A stretch of DNA of 64,000 nucleotides, from assembly GCA_035695045.1 (NCBI GenBank), contig DASSEX010000066.1, positions 1 to 64,000 on the forward strand. The letters run 5' to 3'. The position numbers and the translations under genes are program-made. This stretch comes from DASSKP01 sp035695045. Lineage in GTDB: Bacteria; Actinomycetota; Actinomycetes; JAFAQI01. Below the pieces are notes generated by a model. The model did not search any database and was not told the origin of the DNA. It was given only the letters and a program-made list of their open reading frames with translations. Positions 41,599 to 51,193 of this stretch are shown here, one piece after another. Numbering within the stretch: position 1 is the stretch's first letter; every line of letters begins with the position of its first letter.

Positions 41599-42474
41599 AT
41601 GGCATCGACATTCGACTTCAGCAGCCGGGACGGCACGCGGGTCATCGGCTGGCGTAACGACGGCGACGGTGTGCCCGTCGTCATCTCCAACGGGCTCGGC
41701 ACTGCACCCGCCGCGTGGCCGACCGTCGCCGCTGCCGACAGCGGCTTCCGTACGACGACCTGGTACTACCGCGGCACCGGTGGCGGTGACCGTCCGGCGG
41801 ACCCGACGCATGTGCGGATCGACGACCACGTCGACGACCTGCTCGGCCTCCTCGACCACGAGCAGATCGATCGGGCAGTGATCGCCTGCTGGTCGCTCGG
41901 CGTCAATGTCGGCTTCGAGTTCGCCCGCGCACACCCGGACCGCGTGGCGGGTCTGATGGCCGTCGCCGGAGTGCCCGGCGGAACATTCCGCGCGATGTTC
42001 GGGCCACTGGGCGTGCCGCGACGGTTCCGTCACGATCTCGGCGTCGGAGCCGCGAAGCTCGGTCGCCGGATCGGCCGGCCGTTGTCGTGGGTGTCCCGGC
42101 ACATCCCGCTCAACAACGTGACCGCGAACGTCATCAACCACTCAGGTTTCGTCCTGCCACGCGCGAGCGCCGACCGCCTGATACCTGCGCTCGAGGAGTT
42201 CCGGCAGCACGACTTCGAGTGGTACTTCACCCTTGCCGTCGGCGCCGCCGACCACGAAGCGATGGACCTGTCGTTCATCGACGTGCCGGTCACCCTCGTC
42301 GCGGGGCGCTACGACGTCCTGACGTCGATGCACGACATGGTCGAGGCCGCCTCCGCGTTGCCACATGCCGAGCTCCATCTGCTGCCCGGCTCCCACTTCC
42401 TGCCCCTCGAGTTCCCCGACGAGCTCGCGCGCGAGCTGCGCCGGCTCGCCGAGCGCACGTCCCTCACCCCCTGA
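41599..42474 (+). CDS. Alpha/beta hydrolase
   Basis: A 291-residue cytoplasmic alpha/beta hydrolase. The nucleophile elbow is degenerate, ACWSLGVN (Ser99), and the base is likely His271 in PGSHFLPLEFP, with an acidic residue in VAGRYDVLTS. It is most like general esterase/haloperoxidase-type hydrolases; substrate unknown. ATG 41599 is set by the family N-terminus; no Shine-Dalgarno is clear. The 145 nt before it hold no gene or strong signal. Confidence 0.86.
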   Translation: MASTFDFSSRDGTRVIGWRNDGDGVPVVISNGLGTAPAAWPTVAAADSGFRTTTWYYRGTGGGDRPADPTHVRIDDHVDDLLGLLDHEQIDRAVIACWSLGVNVGFEFARAHPDRVAGLMAVAGVPGGTFRAMFGPLGVPRRFRHDLGVGAAKLGRRIGRPLSWVSRHIPLNNVTANVINHSGFVLPRASADRLIPALEEFRQHDFEWYFTLAVGAADHEAMDLSFIDVPVTLVAGRYDVLTSMHDMVEAASALPHAELHLLPGSHFLPLEFPDELARELRRLAERTSLTP

Positions 42475-42497
42475 GCGACCGCCGCAGCGGCGCTCAG
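42471..42497. terminator. Shared terminator hairpin between converging genes
   Basis: CTGAGCG (42471-42477) pairs with CGCTCAG (42491-42497), plus an inner CCGC/GCGG with a CGCA loop. It overlaps the stops of the hydrolase and gatB genes, which are 19 nt apart, and would serve both directions. Confidence 0.7.
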
Positions 42498-43978
42498 CTG
42501 GACAGGCGCTCGAGAAGGAGCTCGCGGGCGCGCCGGGCATCTGCCGACCCACCGGTCGCCTTCATCACCGCACCGACCATCGGTCCGAGCGCGCCCTGGT
42601 TGCCGCCACGGACCTTCTCCGCTGCCTCGGCGTTGGCCGCGATCGCCGCGTCGACGGCGTTGATCAGCTCGTCCTCGCCGGCGACCTTCCAGCCGTGGGC
42701 GTCGATGACCGCGTCCGGCTCACCTTCGCCGGCGAGCACCGCGTCGGCCACCTGCCGGGCCAGCTTGTTGGTCAGCGCGCCTTCGTCCTCGAGGGCGCTG
42801 ATGCGGGCCACCGCCGCAGGCGTGATCGCGAGCGCGGACGCCTCCACCCCGGCTTCGTTCGCACGACCGACGAGGTAGCCGAGCCACCAGCCGCGCGCCT
42901 TGCCGGGCGCGGCGCCGGCTTCGATCGTCGCGGCCACGAGGTCGAGAACGCCGGCATTGGTCATCTGCTCGAGGTCGAGAGGCGTGAAGCCGTTGGCCTC
43001 GGCGAACCGGCGCCGGGCGATCCCCGGCGGCTCCGGCAAGGTGGTCCGCAGCTGGTCGACCCAGTCCGCGGCGGGCGCAAGCGGGACCAGGTCCGGCTCC
43101 GGGAAGTAGCGGTAGTCCTGTGCCTCTTCCTTGCTGCGGCCCGGGCTCGTCGTGCCCGAGTCCTCGTGGAAGTGCCGGGTCTCCTGCACGATCCGGGCAC
43201 CTCCGTCGAGAAGCTCTGCCTGCCGCTCGACCTCGTGGCGGACCGCTCGCTCGACCGACCGCAGCGAGTTGACGTTCTTCGTCTCCGTCCGGGTGCCGAG
43301 CTCGGCCGCGCCGCTCGGGGCCAGCGAGACGTTGACGTCGCAGCGCAGGCTGCCCTGCTCCATCCGAACGTCCGAAACGCCCAGCCCGCGCAACAGCTCG
43401 CGCAGCTCGGTGACGTAGGCCCTCGCGACCGCGGCCGCATCGGCTCCCGTGCCCGTCACCGGCTTGGTCACGATCTCGACCAGCGGGATGCCTGCCCGGT
43501 TGTAGTCGACGAGCGAGTGCGTCGCACCGTGGATGCGACCGGTGGCGCCGCCGACGTGCAGCGTCTTGCCGGTGTCCTCCTCGAGATGGACGCGCTCGAT
43601 CCCGACCCGGTGCGTCTTGCCCGCGACTTCGACGTCGAGGTAACCGTCGACACACAGCGGCTCGTCGTACTGCGAGACCTGGTAGTTCTTCGGCATGTCC
43701 GGATAGAAGTAGTTCTTGCGCGCGAAGCGGCACCACGACGCGATCGTGCAGTGCAGGGCAAGGCCGATCTTCACCGTGAACTCGATCGCCCGCTCGTTCG
43801 TCACGGGCAGGCTTCCGGGCAGGCCCAGGCAGACCGGGCACACCTGGCTGTTGGGCGGCGCACCGAACTCGGTCGAGCAGCCGCAGAACAGCTTCGTCGC
43901 AGTGCCCAGCTCGACGTGCGTCTCCAGGCCGAGGGCAGGGTCGTAGCGCTCCAGCGCCTCGTCGTACGTCGTGGTCAT
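42494..43978 (-). CDS. gatB: Asp/Glu-tRNA amidotransferase subunit B
   Basis: A 494-residue GatB that binds misacylated Glu-tRNA-Gln (and Asp-tRNA-Asn) and phosphorylates the acid before amidation. The GatB N-terminus has GLETHVELGTATKLFCGC, with CPVCLGLPGSLP and a long YFYPDMPKNYQVSQYDEPL signature; the C-terminal YqeY-like tail ends in KVRGGNQGALGPMVGAVMK. ATG 43978 overlaps the gatA stop (ATGA). The set gatC-gatA-gatB is one operon, and with GluRS it supplies Gln-tRNA-Gln. Confidence 0.97.
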   Translation of the reverse strand: MTTTYDEALERYDPALGLETHVELGTATKLFCGCSTEFGAPPNSQVCPVCLGLPGSLPVTNERAIEFTVKIGLALHCTIASWCRFARKNYFYPDMPKNYQVSQYDEPLCVDGYLDVEVAGKTHRVGIERVHLEEDTGKTLHVGGATGRIHGATHSLVDYNRAGIPLVEIVTKPVTGTGADAAAVARAYVTELRELLRGLGVSDVRMEQGSLRCDVNVSLAPSGAAELGTRTETKNVNSLRSVERAVRHEVERQAELLDGGARIVQETRHFHEDSGTTSPGRSKEEAQDYRYFPEPDLVPLAPAADWVDQLRTTLPEPPGIARRRFAEANGFTPLDLEQMTNAGVLDLVAATIEAGAAPGKARGWWLGYLVGRANEAGVEASALAITPAAVARISALEDEGALTNKLARQVADAVLAGEGEPDAVIDAHGWKVAGEDELINAVDAAIAANAEAAEKVRGGNQGALGPMVGAVMKATGGSADARRARELLLERLSS

Positions 43979-45453
43979 GCCAGCTCCGGTGCCTGGTCCA
44001 ACAACCGATCGGTGCCCAGCGCCGCCTCCAGAGCGGCCGCGACGCGGTACATCCGCTCGTCCGCCTGGACCGGCGCCATGATCTGGAACCCGACGGGAAG
44101 CCCGTCGTCCGGCGACAAGCCGCAGGGCAGCGAGATCGCAGGCCCGCCGTAGAGGTTCGACGGGATCGTGCAGAGGTCGGCCAGGTACATCGCCATCGGG
44201 TCGTCCACGCGCTCGCCCAACGTGAACGCGGTCGTAGGTGTCGTCGGGGACACCAGCACGTCGACCTGCTCGAACGCGGAGGCGAAGTCGCGCGCGATCA
44301 ACGTGCGCACCTTCTGCGCCTGGCCGTAGTAGGCGTCGTAGTAGCCCGCCGACAACGCATAGGTGCCGAGGATGACCCGTCGCTTGACCTCGTTGCCGAA
44401 ACCCGCCTCGCGCGTCGAGGCCATGACGTCCTCGGCCGACGCCGTGCCGTCGTCCCCCACCCGCAGGCCGTAGCGCATCGCGTCGTAGCGGGCGAGGTTG
44501 CTCGACGCCTCGGACGGCGCGATGAGGTAGTAGGCAGGCAGGGCGAAGTCGAAGTGCGGGCACGAGACCTCGACGACCTGCGCGCCGAGCTTCTCCAGCG
44601 TCCCGACCGCCTCGTCGAACCTCGTCAGCACACCGGGCTGGTAGCCCTCGCCGGAGAACTGGGTGACGACGCCGATACGCAGCCCGGCGATCTCCGCCGA
44701 CTTCGCGGCGGTCACGACGTCGGGCACCGGCGCGTCGATCGAGGTGGAGTCTCGGGGGTCGTGACCCGCGATGACGGAGTGCAGAAGCGCGGCGTCGAGC
44801 ACGGTGCGCGCACAAGGACCGGCCTGGTCAAGCGACGACGAGAAGGCGATCAGCCCGTAGCGGCTGACTCCCCCGTAGGTCGGCTTGGCGCCCACCGTCC
44901 CGGTGACGGCGGCGGGCTGCCGGATCGACCCACCGGTGTCGGTGCCGACGCCGAGCGGCGCCTCGTACGACGCCACCGCAGCCGACGACCCGCCGCCGGA
45001 ACCGCCGGGAGTGCGGTCGAGGTCCCACGGATTGCGTGACGGCCCGTACGCCGAGTGTTCCGTCGACGAGCCCATCGCGAACTCGTCCATGTTGGTCTTG
45101 CCGAGGACGACGATGCCGGCCGCACGCATGCGCTCGACGATCGTGGCGTCGTAGGGCGGCTTCCAGCCTTCGAGGATGCGCGAGCCCGCCGTGGTCGGCA
45201 CGCCGCGAGTGACGATCACGTCCTTGAGCGCGAGCGGCACCCCGGCCAGTGGCCCACTGATCTCGCCGGCATCGACGCGACGCGCCTGCGCGAGCGCGCC
45301 CTCGGCGTCGATGTGCAGAAACGCGTGCACGCGCGCATCGACGGCATCGATCCGGTCGAGGTGCGCTTGCGTGACCTCGACCGCCGACAGCTCACGCGCG
45401 GAGATGCGCCCCGCGATCTCGACGGCCGACAGCCGGATGACGTCCTCGCTCAC
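43975..45453 (-). CDS. gatA: Asp/Glu-tRNA amidotransferase subunit A
   Basis: A 492-residue amidase-signature subunit that releases ammonia from Gln or Asn. The Lys-cisSer-Ser set is in ALKDVIVTRG, PGGSGGGSSAAVAS and GTDTGGSIRQPA. GTG 45453 follows GGAGG; the upstream extension of the open frame is antisense-like and excluded. It starts 49 nt after gatC. Confidence 0.97.
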   Translation of the reverse strand: MSEDVIRLSAVEIAGRISARELSAVEVTQAHLDRIDAVDARVHAFLHIDAEGALAQARRVDAGEISGPLAGVPLALKDVIVTRGVPTTAGSRILEGWKPPYDATIVERMRAAGIVVLGKTNMDEFAMGSSTEHSAYGPSRNPWDLDRTPGGSGGGSSAAVASYEAPLGVGTDTGGSIRQPAAVTGTVGAKPTYGGVSRYGLIAFSSSLDQAGPCARTVLDAALLHSVIAGHDPRDSTSIDAPVPDVVTAAKSAEIAGLRIGVVTQFSGEGYQPGVLTRFDEAVGTLEKLGAQVVEVSCPHFDFALPAYYLIAPSEASSNLARYDAMRYGLRVGDDGTASAEDVMASTREAGFGNEVKRRVILGTYALSAGYYDAYYGQAQKVRTLIARDFASAFEQVDVLVSPTTPTTAFTLGERVDDPMAMYLADLCTIPSNLYGGPAISLPCGLSPDDGLPVGFQIMAPVQADERMYRVAAALEAALGTDRLLDQAPELA

Positions 45454-45502
45454 TCGTCCACCTCCCCACCCACGACCCAGGAGCGGCGCCGGCTTCGCCG
45501 GC

Positions 45503-45802
45503 TCACTCCGGGTCGCCGAGGATCTGCGGGACGCGGAAACGCTCGTCCTCTGCTTCCGGAGCCCCGGACAGGGCAGCGGCGCTGCCCAGCGAGGGAACCA
45601 GCTCATCGGGCCGCAACACGTTCGTGAGCAGGACCGCGTGTGAGGTCGGTGGGATGTCGGCAGCCGCGACTTGCTGCACCCGCGCCACTGCACCGAGGAT
45701 CACGTCGAGCTCACCGGCGAGCCGATCGAGCTCCTCGTCGGTCATCGCGATGCGTGCCAACCGGGCGAGGTGGGCGACGTCGTCACGGGTAATCGCGGAC
45801 AT
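45503..45802 (-). CDS. gatC: Asp/Glu-tRNA amidotransferase subunit C
   Basis: A 99-residue GatC that links the A and B subunits. The MSAITRDDVAHLARLARIAM opening and LAGELDVILGAVARV helices are typical. A TAGGAT box lies 6 nt before the ATG. A short GCCGGC-TTC-GCCGGC hairpin (45488-45502) directly follows its stop. Confidence 0.94.
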   Translation of the reverse strand: MSAITRDDVAHLARLARIAMTDEELDRLAGELDVILGAVARVQQVAAADIPPTSHAVLLTNVLRPDELVPSLGSAAALSGAPEAEDERFRVPQILGDPE

Positions 45803-45808
45803 GCGGCC

Positions 45809-45814
45809 ATCCTA
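45809..45814 (-). promoter_or_regulatory. Predicted -10 box (TAGGAT) of gatCAB
   Basis: TAGGAT ends 6 nt before the gatC ATG, with no Shine-Dalgarno between; leaderless start predicted. Confidence 0.5.
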
Positions 45815-45838
45815 GGGATGGCGCAGCCGCGGCGCGGA

Positions 45839-47932
45839 TCACGCGAGAGCGCTACGCCGCTCGTGCTCCTGCGGGCCGTCCTGGGTCGGAACCGATCCCG
45901 GCGGTGGCGCGACGGGCACGCCCCGGTAGCCGCGCAACCACTGCGTGATCTCCTCGCCGGGCTTCGCCTTCGAGAGGAACCAGCCCTGCGCCGCGTCGCA
46001 ACCGAACACCGCGAGCCGATCCCATGCCTCGCGAGTCTCGACACCTTCGGCAACGACGCGAAGCCCGAGCACCGAAGCGAGGTCGATGATCGAGCGCACG
46101 ATCGCCGCGTCGTCCTCGTTGACGTCCATTCGCATGATGAACGACCGGTCGATCTTCACCTCGCTGACCGGCAGGCGCTTGAGGTGCACCAGCGAGGAGT
46201 AGCCCGTCCCGAAGTCGTCGAGCGAGACGCCGACGCCGACCGCAGCGAGAGAGAGCAGCGTCGATGCTGCGCGCGCAGGGTCGGCCATCAGCACGCTCTC
46301 GGTGACCTCCACCATCAGTGCGCGCGGGGGGACGCCGTAGTGGTCGAGCCGTTCGCGCAGGAAGTCGGAGAAATCGCGGTCATAGAGGTCGCGCGCGCAG
46401 ACGTTGACGGCAACCTGCACGCGCAGGCCCTGCTGCCACCAGCTCGACAGCTGTGCAAGGGCCTCCTCGACGACGAACCGCGTGATGTGCCGCATCAGCG
46501 CCGTCTGTTCGGCGAGAGGGATGAAGTCGTCGGGCGGCACCATGCCCCGCTCCGGATGACGCCACCGGATCAACGCCTCCACGCCGATGACGTCGCCGGT
46601 CCGCAGATCGGCCTTCGGCTGGTAGTGCAGCTCGAGCTGTCGCTCGCTGAGGGCTCCGCGAAGCTCCGCCAGCAGGCCCAGCCGCATCGTCGAGTGCCGG
46701 TCGGACTCCGGCTCGTAGACCTCCACGCCGGTGTTGCGGTCCTTGGCGACGTACATCGCGACATCGGCCCGCTGCAGCAGCGTCTCGACGTCGCGACCAT
46801 GTTGCGGATGCAGGGCGATGCCGAGCGAGCCGTCGATCTCGAAGGACATGCCCTCGGTCCGGAACGGCTGGCCGAGCGCGCCGCGAATCTCCTGCGCGAG
46901 GTCGAGCGGTTCCTGCTCGTCCGTGAAATCGCTGACGAGGACCGCGAACTCGTCCCCACCCAGGCGGGCCACCGTCGCGCCGTCACCGACCACCTTCGAC
47001 AGCCGGCGGCCCACGAGCTTGAGGAGCGCGTCGCCGACGTGATGTCCGAGCGTGTCGTTGATCTCCTTGAACCGGTCGAGGTCGAGAAGGAACAACGCAA
47101 CCCGGGTGTCGCTGGCCTTTGCCTCGCCGAAGGCTTCCCGAGCGCGCTGCACCAGCAGCTTGCGGTTCGCCAGCCCGGTCAGACTGTCGTGCAGTGCCTG
47201 TCGCTCTCGCTCCAGTGACAGTGCCGCCGTCGCGTAGACGGCTCCCATGGGAAGCAGGAGCAAGGGCACCAGTGCGGCGCTTCGCTCCATGACGATGACG
47301 ACGACGGGCGCGAGCCCGATCAGGGCGCCGGTGGAGGCGATCTGGTAGCCGAAGTTGTCGTAGAACTCGGACCGGAACGACGACCGGTTGCGCAGCGCGA
47401 GCGCCTGGGACACCAGGCCGTTGTTGACGAAGAAGTAGACGACGCCCGCGCCCAGGATGGCCGGCAGCTGTCCCGCCGTCACCGTGACCGGCGAGTGCGG
47501 GGACGGGTGCAGTCCGAAGACGGTGAGCGTCTTCCATGCGCAGGCGTAGGAGACCGCGAACTGTGCGACGTTGAATGCCGTTCGCCACGGCGCCTTGCGC
47601 CGTACGACGTCCGCGAGGATGGTCGCGATCGTCATCATCAGCAGCGCCGGCGCCAGACCCCAGTGCAACAGCAGCGCGAAGACGAACGCCGTGGACGTGC
47701 TGACGCCGTTGGCGTCGGGCGACCCCGCGGTGACGAGTGGGCGCAGCTCGAGCAGGACCAACAGGCCGGCGGCGACGAAGAACGCGCCGCCCATGAGATG
47801 GAAGTCGGAGCTGCTCAACCGCAGCAGCAGGCTCGCCGTGATGGCCAAGCCGGTCACTGTCGCCGCTCCGAGGTATGCCCAGAAGGCGCCGTTGCGGGGC
47901 GCGAGGTTGCGCGCCTCGTCGTCGCTGGGCAT
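45839..47932 (-). CDS. Membrane GGDEF-EAL cyclic-di-GMP protein
   Basis: A 697-residue inner-membrane protein with about eight N-terminal helices (about 20-240, MASE-like sensor), a GGDEF domain (about 250-415; ARLGGDEFAVL near 324) and an EAL domain (about 425-675; GVEALIRW near 452, LDDFGTGYSSL, KIDRSF, VVAEGVET). Both active-site signatures look intact, so it may make or break c-di-GMP depending on input. ATG 47932 has GGGAGGTGAC. The gene is monocistronic. Confidence 0.93.
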   Translation of the reverse strand: MPSDDEARNLAPRNGAFWAYLGAATVTGLAITASLLLRLSSSDFHLMGGAFFVAAGLLVLLELRPLVTAGSPDANGVSTSTAFVFALLLHWGLAPALLMMTIATILADVVRRKAPWRTAFNVAQFAVSYACAWKTLTVFGLHPSPHSPVTVTAGQLPAILGAGVVYFFVNNGLVSQALALRNRSSFRSEFYDNFGYQIASTGALIGLAPVVVIVMERSAALVPLLLLPMGAVYATAALSLERERQALHDSLTGLANRKLLVQRAREAFGEAKASDTRVALFLLDLDRFKEINDTLGHHVGDALLKLVGRRLSKVVGDGATVARLGGDEFAVLVSDFTDEQEPLDLAQEIRGALGQPFRTEGMSFEIDGSLGIALHPQHGRDVETLLQRADVAMYVAKDRNTGVEVYEPESDRHSTMRLGLLAELRGALSERQLELHYQPKADLRTGDVIGVEALIRWRHPERGMVPPDDFIPLAEQTALMRHITRFVVEEALAQLSSWWQQGLRVQVAVNVCARDLYDRDFSDFLRERLDHYGVPPRALMVEVTESVLMADPARAASTLLSLAAVGVGVSLDDFGTGYSSLVHLKRLPVSEVKIDRSFIMRMDVNEDDAAIVRSIIDLASVLGLRVVAEGVETREAWDRLAVFGCDAAQGWFLSKAKPGEEITQWLRGYRGVPVAPPPGSVPTQDGPQEHERRSALA

Positions 47933-48036
47933 GTCACCTCCCGGGCACAGGGACGGCAGGGTCCTGCCCCTTGGGCTGTATCGACCGAGGTGACGACTTC
48001 TTGAGGACGGAGTGGCGCAGAGTGACTAGTACGCCG

Positions 48037-50094
48037 TCACGTGGCCGACTGTGCCGCGGTGCGCGCTGCGTCCGGTCCCTTCTCCAGCAGGACCCGGAAC
48101 CCGTCCTCGTCGAGCACCGGGACGCCGAGCTGCACCGCTTTGTCGTACTTGCTCCCGGGTGAGTCACCGACGACGACGAACGACGTCTTCTTGCTCACCG
48201 ATCCGCTGACCTTGCCGCCGAGGTCCTGAACGGCGGCCGTCGCCGCGTCGCGGCTGAACCCTGCGAGCGTCCCGGTCACGACCACGCTGACGCCGTCGAG
48301 CGGTCCGGGGCCGGCGGCCTGGCCCGCCTCCTCCGTCCGGGCGCCACCGGAGCGGATGCGCTCGAGGATCTCGCGGTGCCGGGCGTCCGCGAACCACTCG
48401 ACGATCGCCTGCGCGATCGTCGGGCCGACTCCCTCCACCGACGACAACGTGTCGACGTCGGCGGCAGCGATGGCGTCGATGGACCGGAGCTCGCGTGCCA
48501 GGGACTGCGCCGCGGTCGGCCCGACGTGGCGGATCGACAGACCGACCAGCAGCCGCCAGAGCGGCCGGTCGCGCGCCGCCTCGATGCCGTTGAGGATCTG
48601 CGCGACCTTCTTCGGCCCGAAGCCGCGAAGGTCCGCGAACGACGCCTCCGTCAGGTGAAACACGTCGCCTACGTCATGCAAGCGGTCGTTGTCGAGCAGC
48701 GCGATGGCGGTCTCGTAGCCCAGCCCGTCGATGTCGAGCGCCCCTCGGCCGGCGAAGTGGAAGACGGACTCCCGAAGCTGCGCAGGGCAGGACACGCTGT
48801 TGGGGCAGCGCGTGTCGGCCTCGCCCTCAGGACGCACGAGCGGCGTGCCGCACTCCGGGCACTTCCTCGGCATCCGGAACGGTTTCTCACTGCCGTCGCG
48901 CAGGGCCACGACAGGCCCGACGACCTCGGGAATGACGTCACCTGCCCGGCGCACGACCACCGTGTCGCCGACAAGGACGCCCTTGCGCTTGACCTCGTCC
49001 TCGTTGTGCAAGGTCGCCGTACTCACCGTGACACCGCCGACGTGCACCGGCTCCAACGACGCGAACGGCGTCACCCGCCCCGTCCGCCCGACGTTGACGA
49101 AGATGTTGCGGAGCTTGGTGTTGACCTCTTCCGGTGGGTACTTCCACGCGACCGCCCAGCGCGGTGACTTCGAGGTCGCGCCGAGACGGCCTTGCAGAGC
49201 GAGCGAGTCGACCTTGATGACCACACCGTCGATCTCGTGCTCCACGTCGTGACGGTGCTCGCCCCAGTGGGCGACGTACTCCTGCACCCCCGTCGCGTCG
49301 TCCACCACGCGGTAACGGGACGAGACCGGGAGCCCCAGCTCCTGCAGGAGCTCGTACGCCGTCGACTGGGCGGGCGGGTCGAATCCGCGGCGCGCTCCGA
49401 CACCGTGCACCGTCATCGCCAGTGGCCGGGTGGCAGTGACCCGCGGATCCTTCTGCCGCAGCGAGCCGGCCGCGGCGTTGCGCGGGTTGGCGAACGGCGC
49501 CCGGCCGTCGTCGACGAGCCGCTCGTTGAGAGCAGCGAACGCCTCGGTCGGGAGGTAGACCTCACCGCGGACCTCGAGCAGAGGCGGTACGCCGGCACCG
49601 GTCAGGCGGCTCGGCACTCCGTCGATGGTGCGGACGTTCAGCGTCACGTCCTCACCGGTCACCCCGTCCCCCCGGGTGGCCGCGCGCACCAGCCGGCCGT
49701 CCTCGTAGACGAGCGCGACGGCGAGCCCGTCGATCTTCAGCTCGCACAGCCATCCCGGGACCGGCACCTCGCGGGTCGCGCGATGGGCCCAGGCGAAGAA
49801 CTCCTCGTCGCTGAAGACGTTGTCGAGGCTCAGCATCCGCTCCAGATGCGTCGCGGGTGCGAAGTCGGTCGACAGCGACTCCATGACCTTCTGCGTCGGC
49901 GAGTCCGGGGTGCGCAGATCCGGCCACTCGTCCTCGAGCGAGGACAGCTCGCGCATCTTCTCGTCGTACTCGGCGTCGGAGGCGGTCGGCTGGGCGAGCA
50001 CGTAGTAGCGGTAGGCGAGCTCCTCGACCTCCTGCGCGAGGTCGGCGTGACGCTTTCTCGCGTCGTCCGGCACGCCGGCGCTCCTCACGCTCAT
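48037..50094 (-). CDS. ligA: NAD-dependent DNA ligase
   Basis: A 685-residue LigA that seals nicks with NAD. The N-terminal Ia and adenylation domains carry the active-site Lys120 (CELKIDG); the OB fold, a four-Cys zinc finger (KCPECGTPLV...TRCPNSVSC), the helix-hairpin-helix set and a C-terminal BRCT domain follow. The ATG at 50094 overlaps the stop of the metE-like gene (ATGA), so a coupled pair is expected, as in M. tuberculosis (Rv3015c-Rv3014c, recalled). A longer frame exists upstream but lies over that gene. Confidence 0.97.
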   Translation of the reverse strand: MSVRSAGVPDDARKRHADLAQEVEELAYRYYVLAQPTASDAEYDEKMRELSSLEDEWPDLRTPDSPTQKVMESLSTDFAPATHLERMLSLDNVFSDEEFFAWAHRATREVPVPGWLCELKIDGLAVALVYEDGRLVRAATRGDGVTGEDVTLNVRTIDGVPSRLTGAGVPPLLEVRGEVYLPTEAFAALNERLVDDGRAPFANPRNAAAGSLRQKDPRVTATRPLAMTVHGVGARRGFDPPAQSTAYELLQELGLPVSSRYRVVDDATGVQEYVAHWGEHRHDVEHEIDGVVIKVDSLALQGRLGATSKSPRWAVAWKYPPEEVNTKLRNIFVNVGRTGRVTPFASLEPVHVGGVTVSTATLHNEDEVKRKGVLVGDTVVVRRAGDVIPEVVGPVVALRDGSEKPFRMPRKCPECGTPLVRPEGEADTRCPNSVSCPAQLRESVFHFAGRGALDIDGLGYETAIALLDNDRLHDVGDVFHLTEASFADLRGFGPKKVAQILNGIEAARDRPLWRLLVGLSIRHVGPTAAQSLARELRSIDAIAAADVDTLSSVEGVGPTIAQAIVEWFADARHREILERIRSGGARTEEAGQAAGPGPLDGVSVVVTGTLAGFSRDAATAAVQDLGGKVSGSVSKKTSFVVVGDSPGSKYDKAVQLGVPVLDEDGFRVLLEKGPDAARTAAQSAT

Positions 50095-51104
50095 GTGAGC
50101 ACGTCCTCGGCCGCAGCCTCGGCGAGGGCTGCCGCCGACTGGGTGACGAGACGGAGGGCGGTCCGGGCCCAGCCCTCTGACGCACCCGCGAGTCCGCACG
50201 ACGGCGTGAGCACGACCGCGGACGGCAGCCGGGACGCGTCGAACGTCAGACGCCGCCACATCTCGCGAACCGGCTCCAGGATCTGTCGGACGGTGGGCGG
50301 GACGCCGGGACCGAGGGACGGTACGACGCCGAGCCAGAGCGCGACCTGGCGCTCGACGAGGGCGCCGATCTCGTCGAGATCCCGGCCGGACGCCAGGTCG
50401 ACCGACACACCGGCCGCCCCGGTCGAGGCGAGCAGCGACAGCGGCGGCGCGCTCGCGCAGCAGTGCACCACGACCGGTACGTCGACAGCGGCGACGACGG
50501 CGGCGAGCCGCTCGCGGGCGACCGACGCGTCGACCGCCGCGACGCGGCCGTAGCCGCTCTCGGTCGGCACGCTTCCGGCCAGCACGGCCGGGAGCGCCGG
50601 CTCGTCCAGCTGCAGGACCAACCGGGCGGCCGGCAGTCGGCGGCGGACGTCGGCCAGGTGTGCCGCGGCGCTGTCCGCCAGCGACTCGGCGAGGTCACGG
50701 CAGGCACCCGGATCGGCGACCGCCTTGCCGCCACGCGGCAGCTCGAGGGTCGCCGCCAGCGTCCACGGTCCCGCCAGCTGGACCTTGAAGTCGCCGTCGT
50801 AGCCCGGCAGCGCCGGAACGAGAGCGTCGAGGTCGCGTTCGAGACGGTCCTGGGCACGCGCCTCGTCATGCCCGGGGCGCGCCACCAACCGCCAGCCCGA
50901 CGGCTGCAGGTCGACGTGCAGGTCGACGAGACGGCTCGCGGTACGTCCGACCATGTCGCTGCCGGCGCCACGCCCGGGGAGCTCCGGAAGATGCGGCAGG
51001 CCGGGAAGCGCCTCGGCGACGAGCGCCAGCGCCGCGTCGATGTCATCCCCGGGCAGCGAGCCGATGCCGGTGCCGACTCCGGTGGGGGCGCCGCCGGCTG
51101 TCAT
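50091..51104 (-). CDS. MetE C-terminal domain-like (UROD/MetE family) protein
   Basis: A 337-residue single-domain relative of cobalamin-independent methionine synthase. Likely zinc ligands survive: His214 and Cys216 in VVHCCAS and Cys303 in TPSCGLAG. It has no folate-binding N-terminal domain, so it is not a full MetE and probably transfers methyl groups on another substrate, or has another role. The same gene precedes ligA in mycobacteria. A TAGGCT box lies 7 nt before its ATG. Confidence 0.82.
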   Translation of the reverse strand: MTAGGAPTGVGTGIGSLPGDDIDAALALVAEALPGLPHLPELPGRGAGSDMVGRTASRLVDLHVDLQPSGWRLVARPGHDEARAQDRLERDLDALVPALPGYDGDFKVQLAGPWTLAATLELPRGGKAVADPGACRDLAESLADSAAAHLADVRRRLPAARLVLQLDEPALPAVLAGSVPTESGYGRVAAVDASVARERLAAVVAAVDVPVVVHCCASAPPLSLLASTGAAGVSVDLASGRDLDEIGALVERQVALWLGVVPSLGPGVPPTVRQILEPVREMWRRLTFDASRLPSAVVLTPSCGLAGASEGWARTALRLVTQSAAALAEAAAEDVLT

Positions 51105-51111
51105 GCCGCCG

Positions 51112-51117
51112 AGCCTA
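51112..51117 (-). promoter_or_regulatory. Predicted -10 box (TAGGCT) of metE-like-ligA
   Basis: TAGGCT ends 7 nt before ATG 51104, predicting a leaderless transcript for the metE-like and ligA genes. Confidence 0.5.
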
Positions 51118-51193
51118 ATGACCTGGCCATCACCCGCGGGGCAGTCGCTCGTTCACCACATGACGTGTTCGCTCATCGACGGGATGTCCTGCT

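Noticed and set aside
43979..44815. N-terminal extension of gatB
   Set aside because: It overlaps gatA in another frame; the ATG at 43978 gives the exact GatB start and an ATGA overlap with gatA.
47945..47990. Possible riboswitch before the GGDEF-EAL gene
   Set aside because: Only a short GGCAG/CTGCC stem is seen; no c-di-GMP riboswitch core could be recognised.
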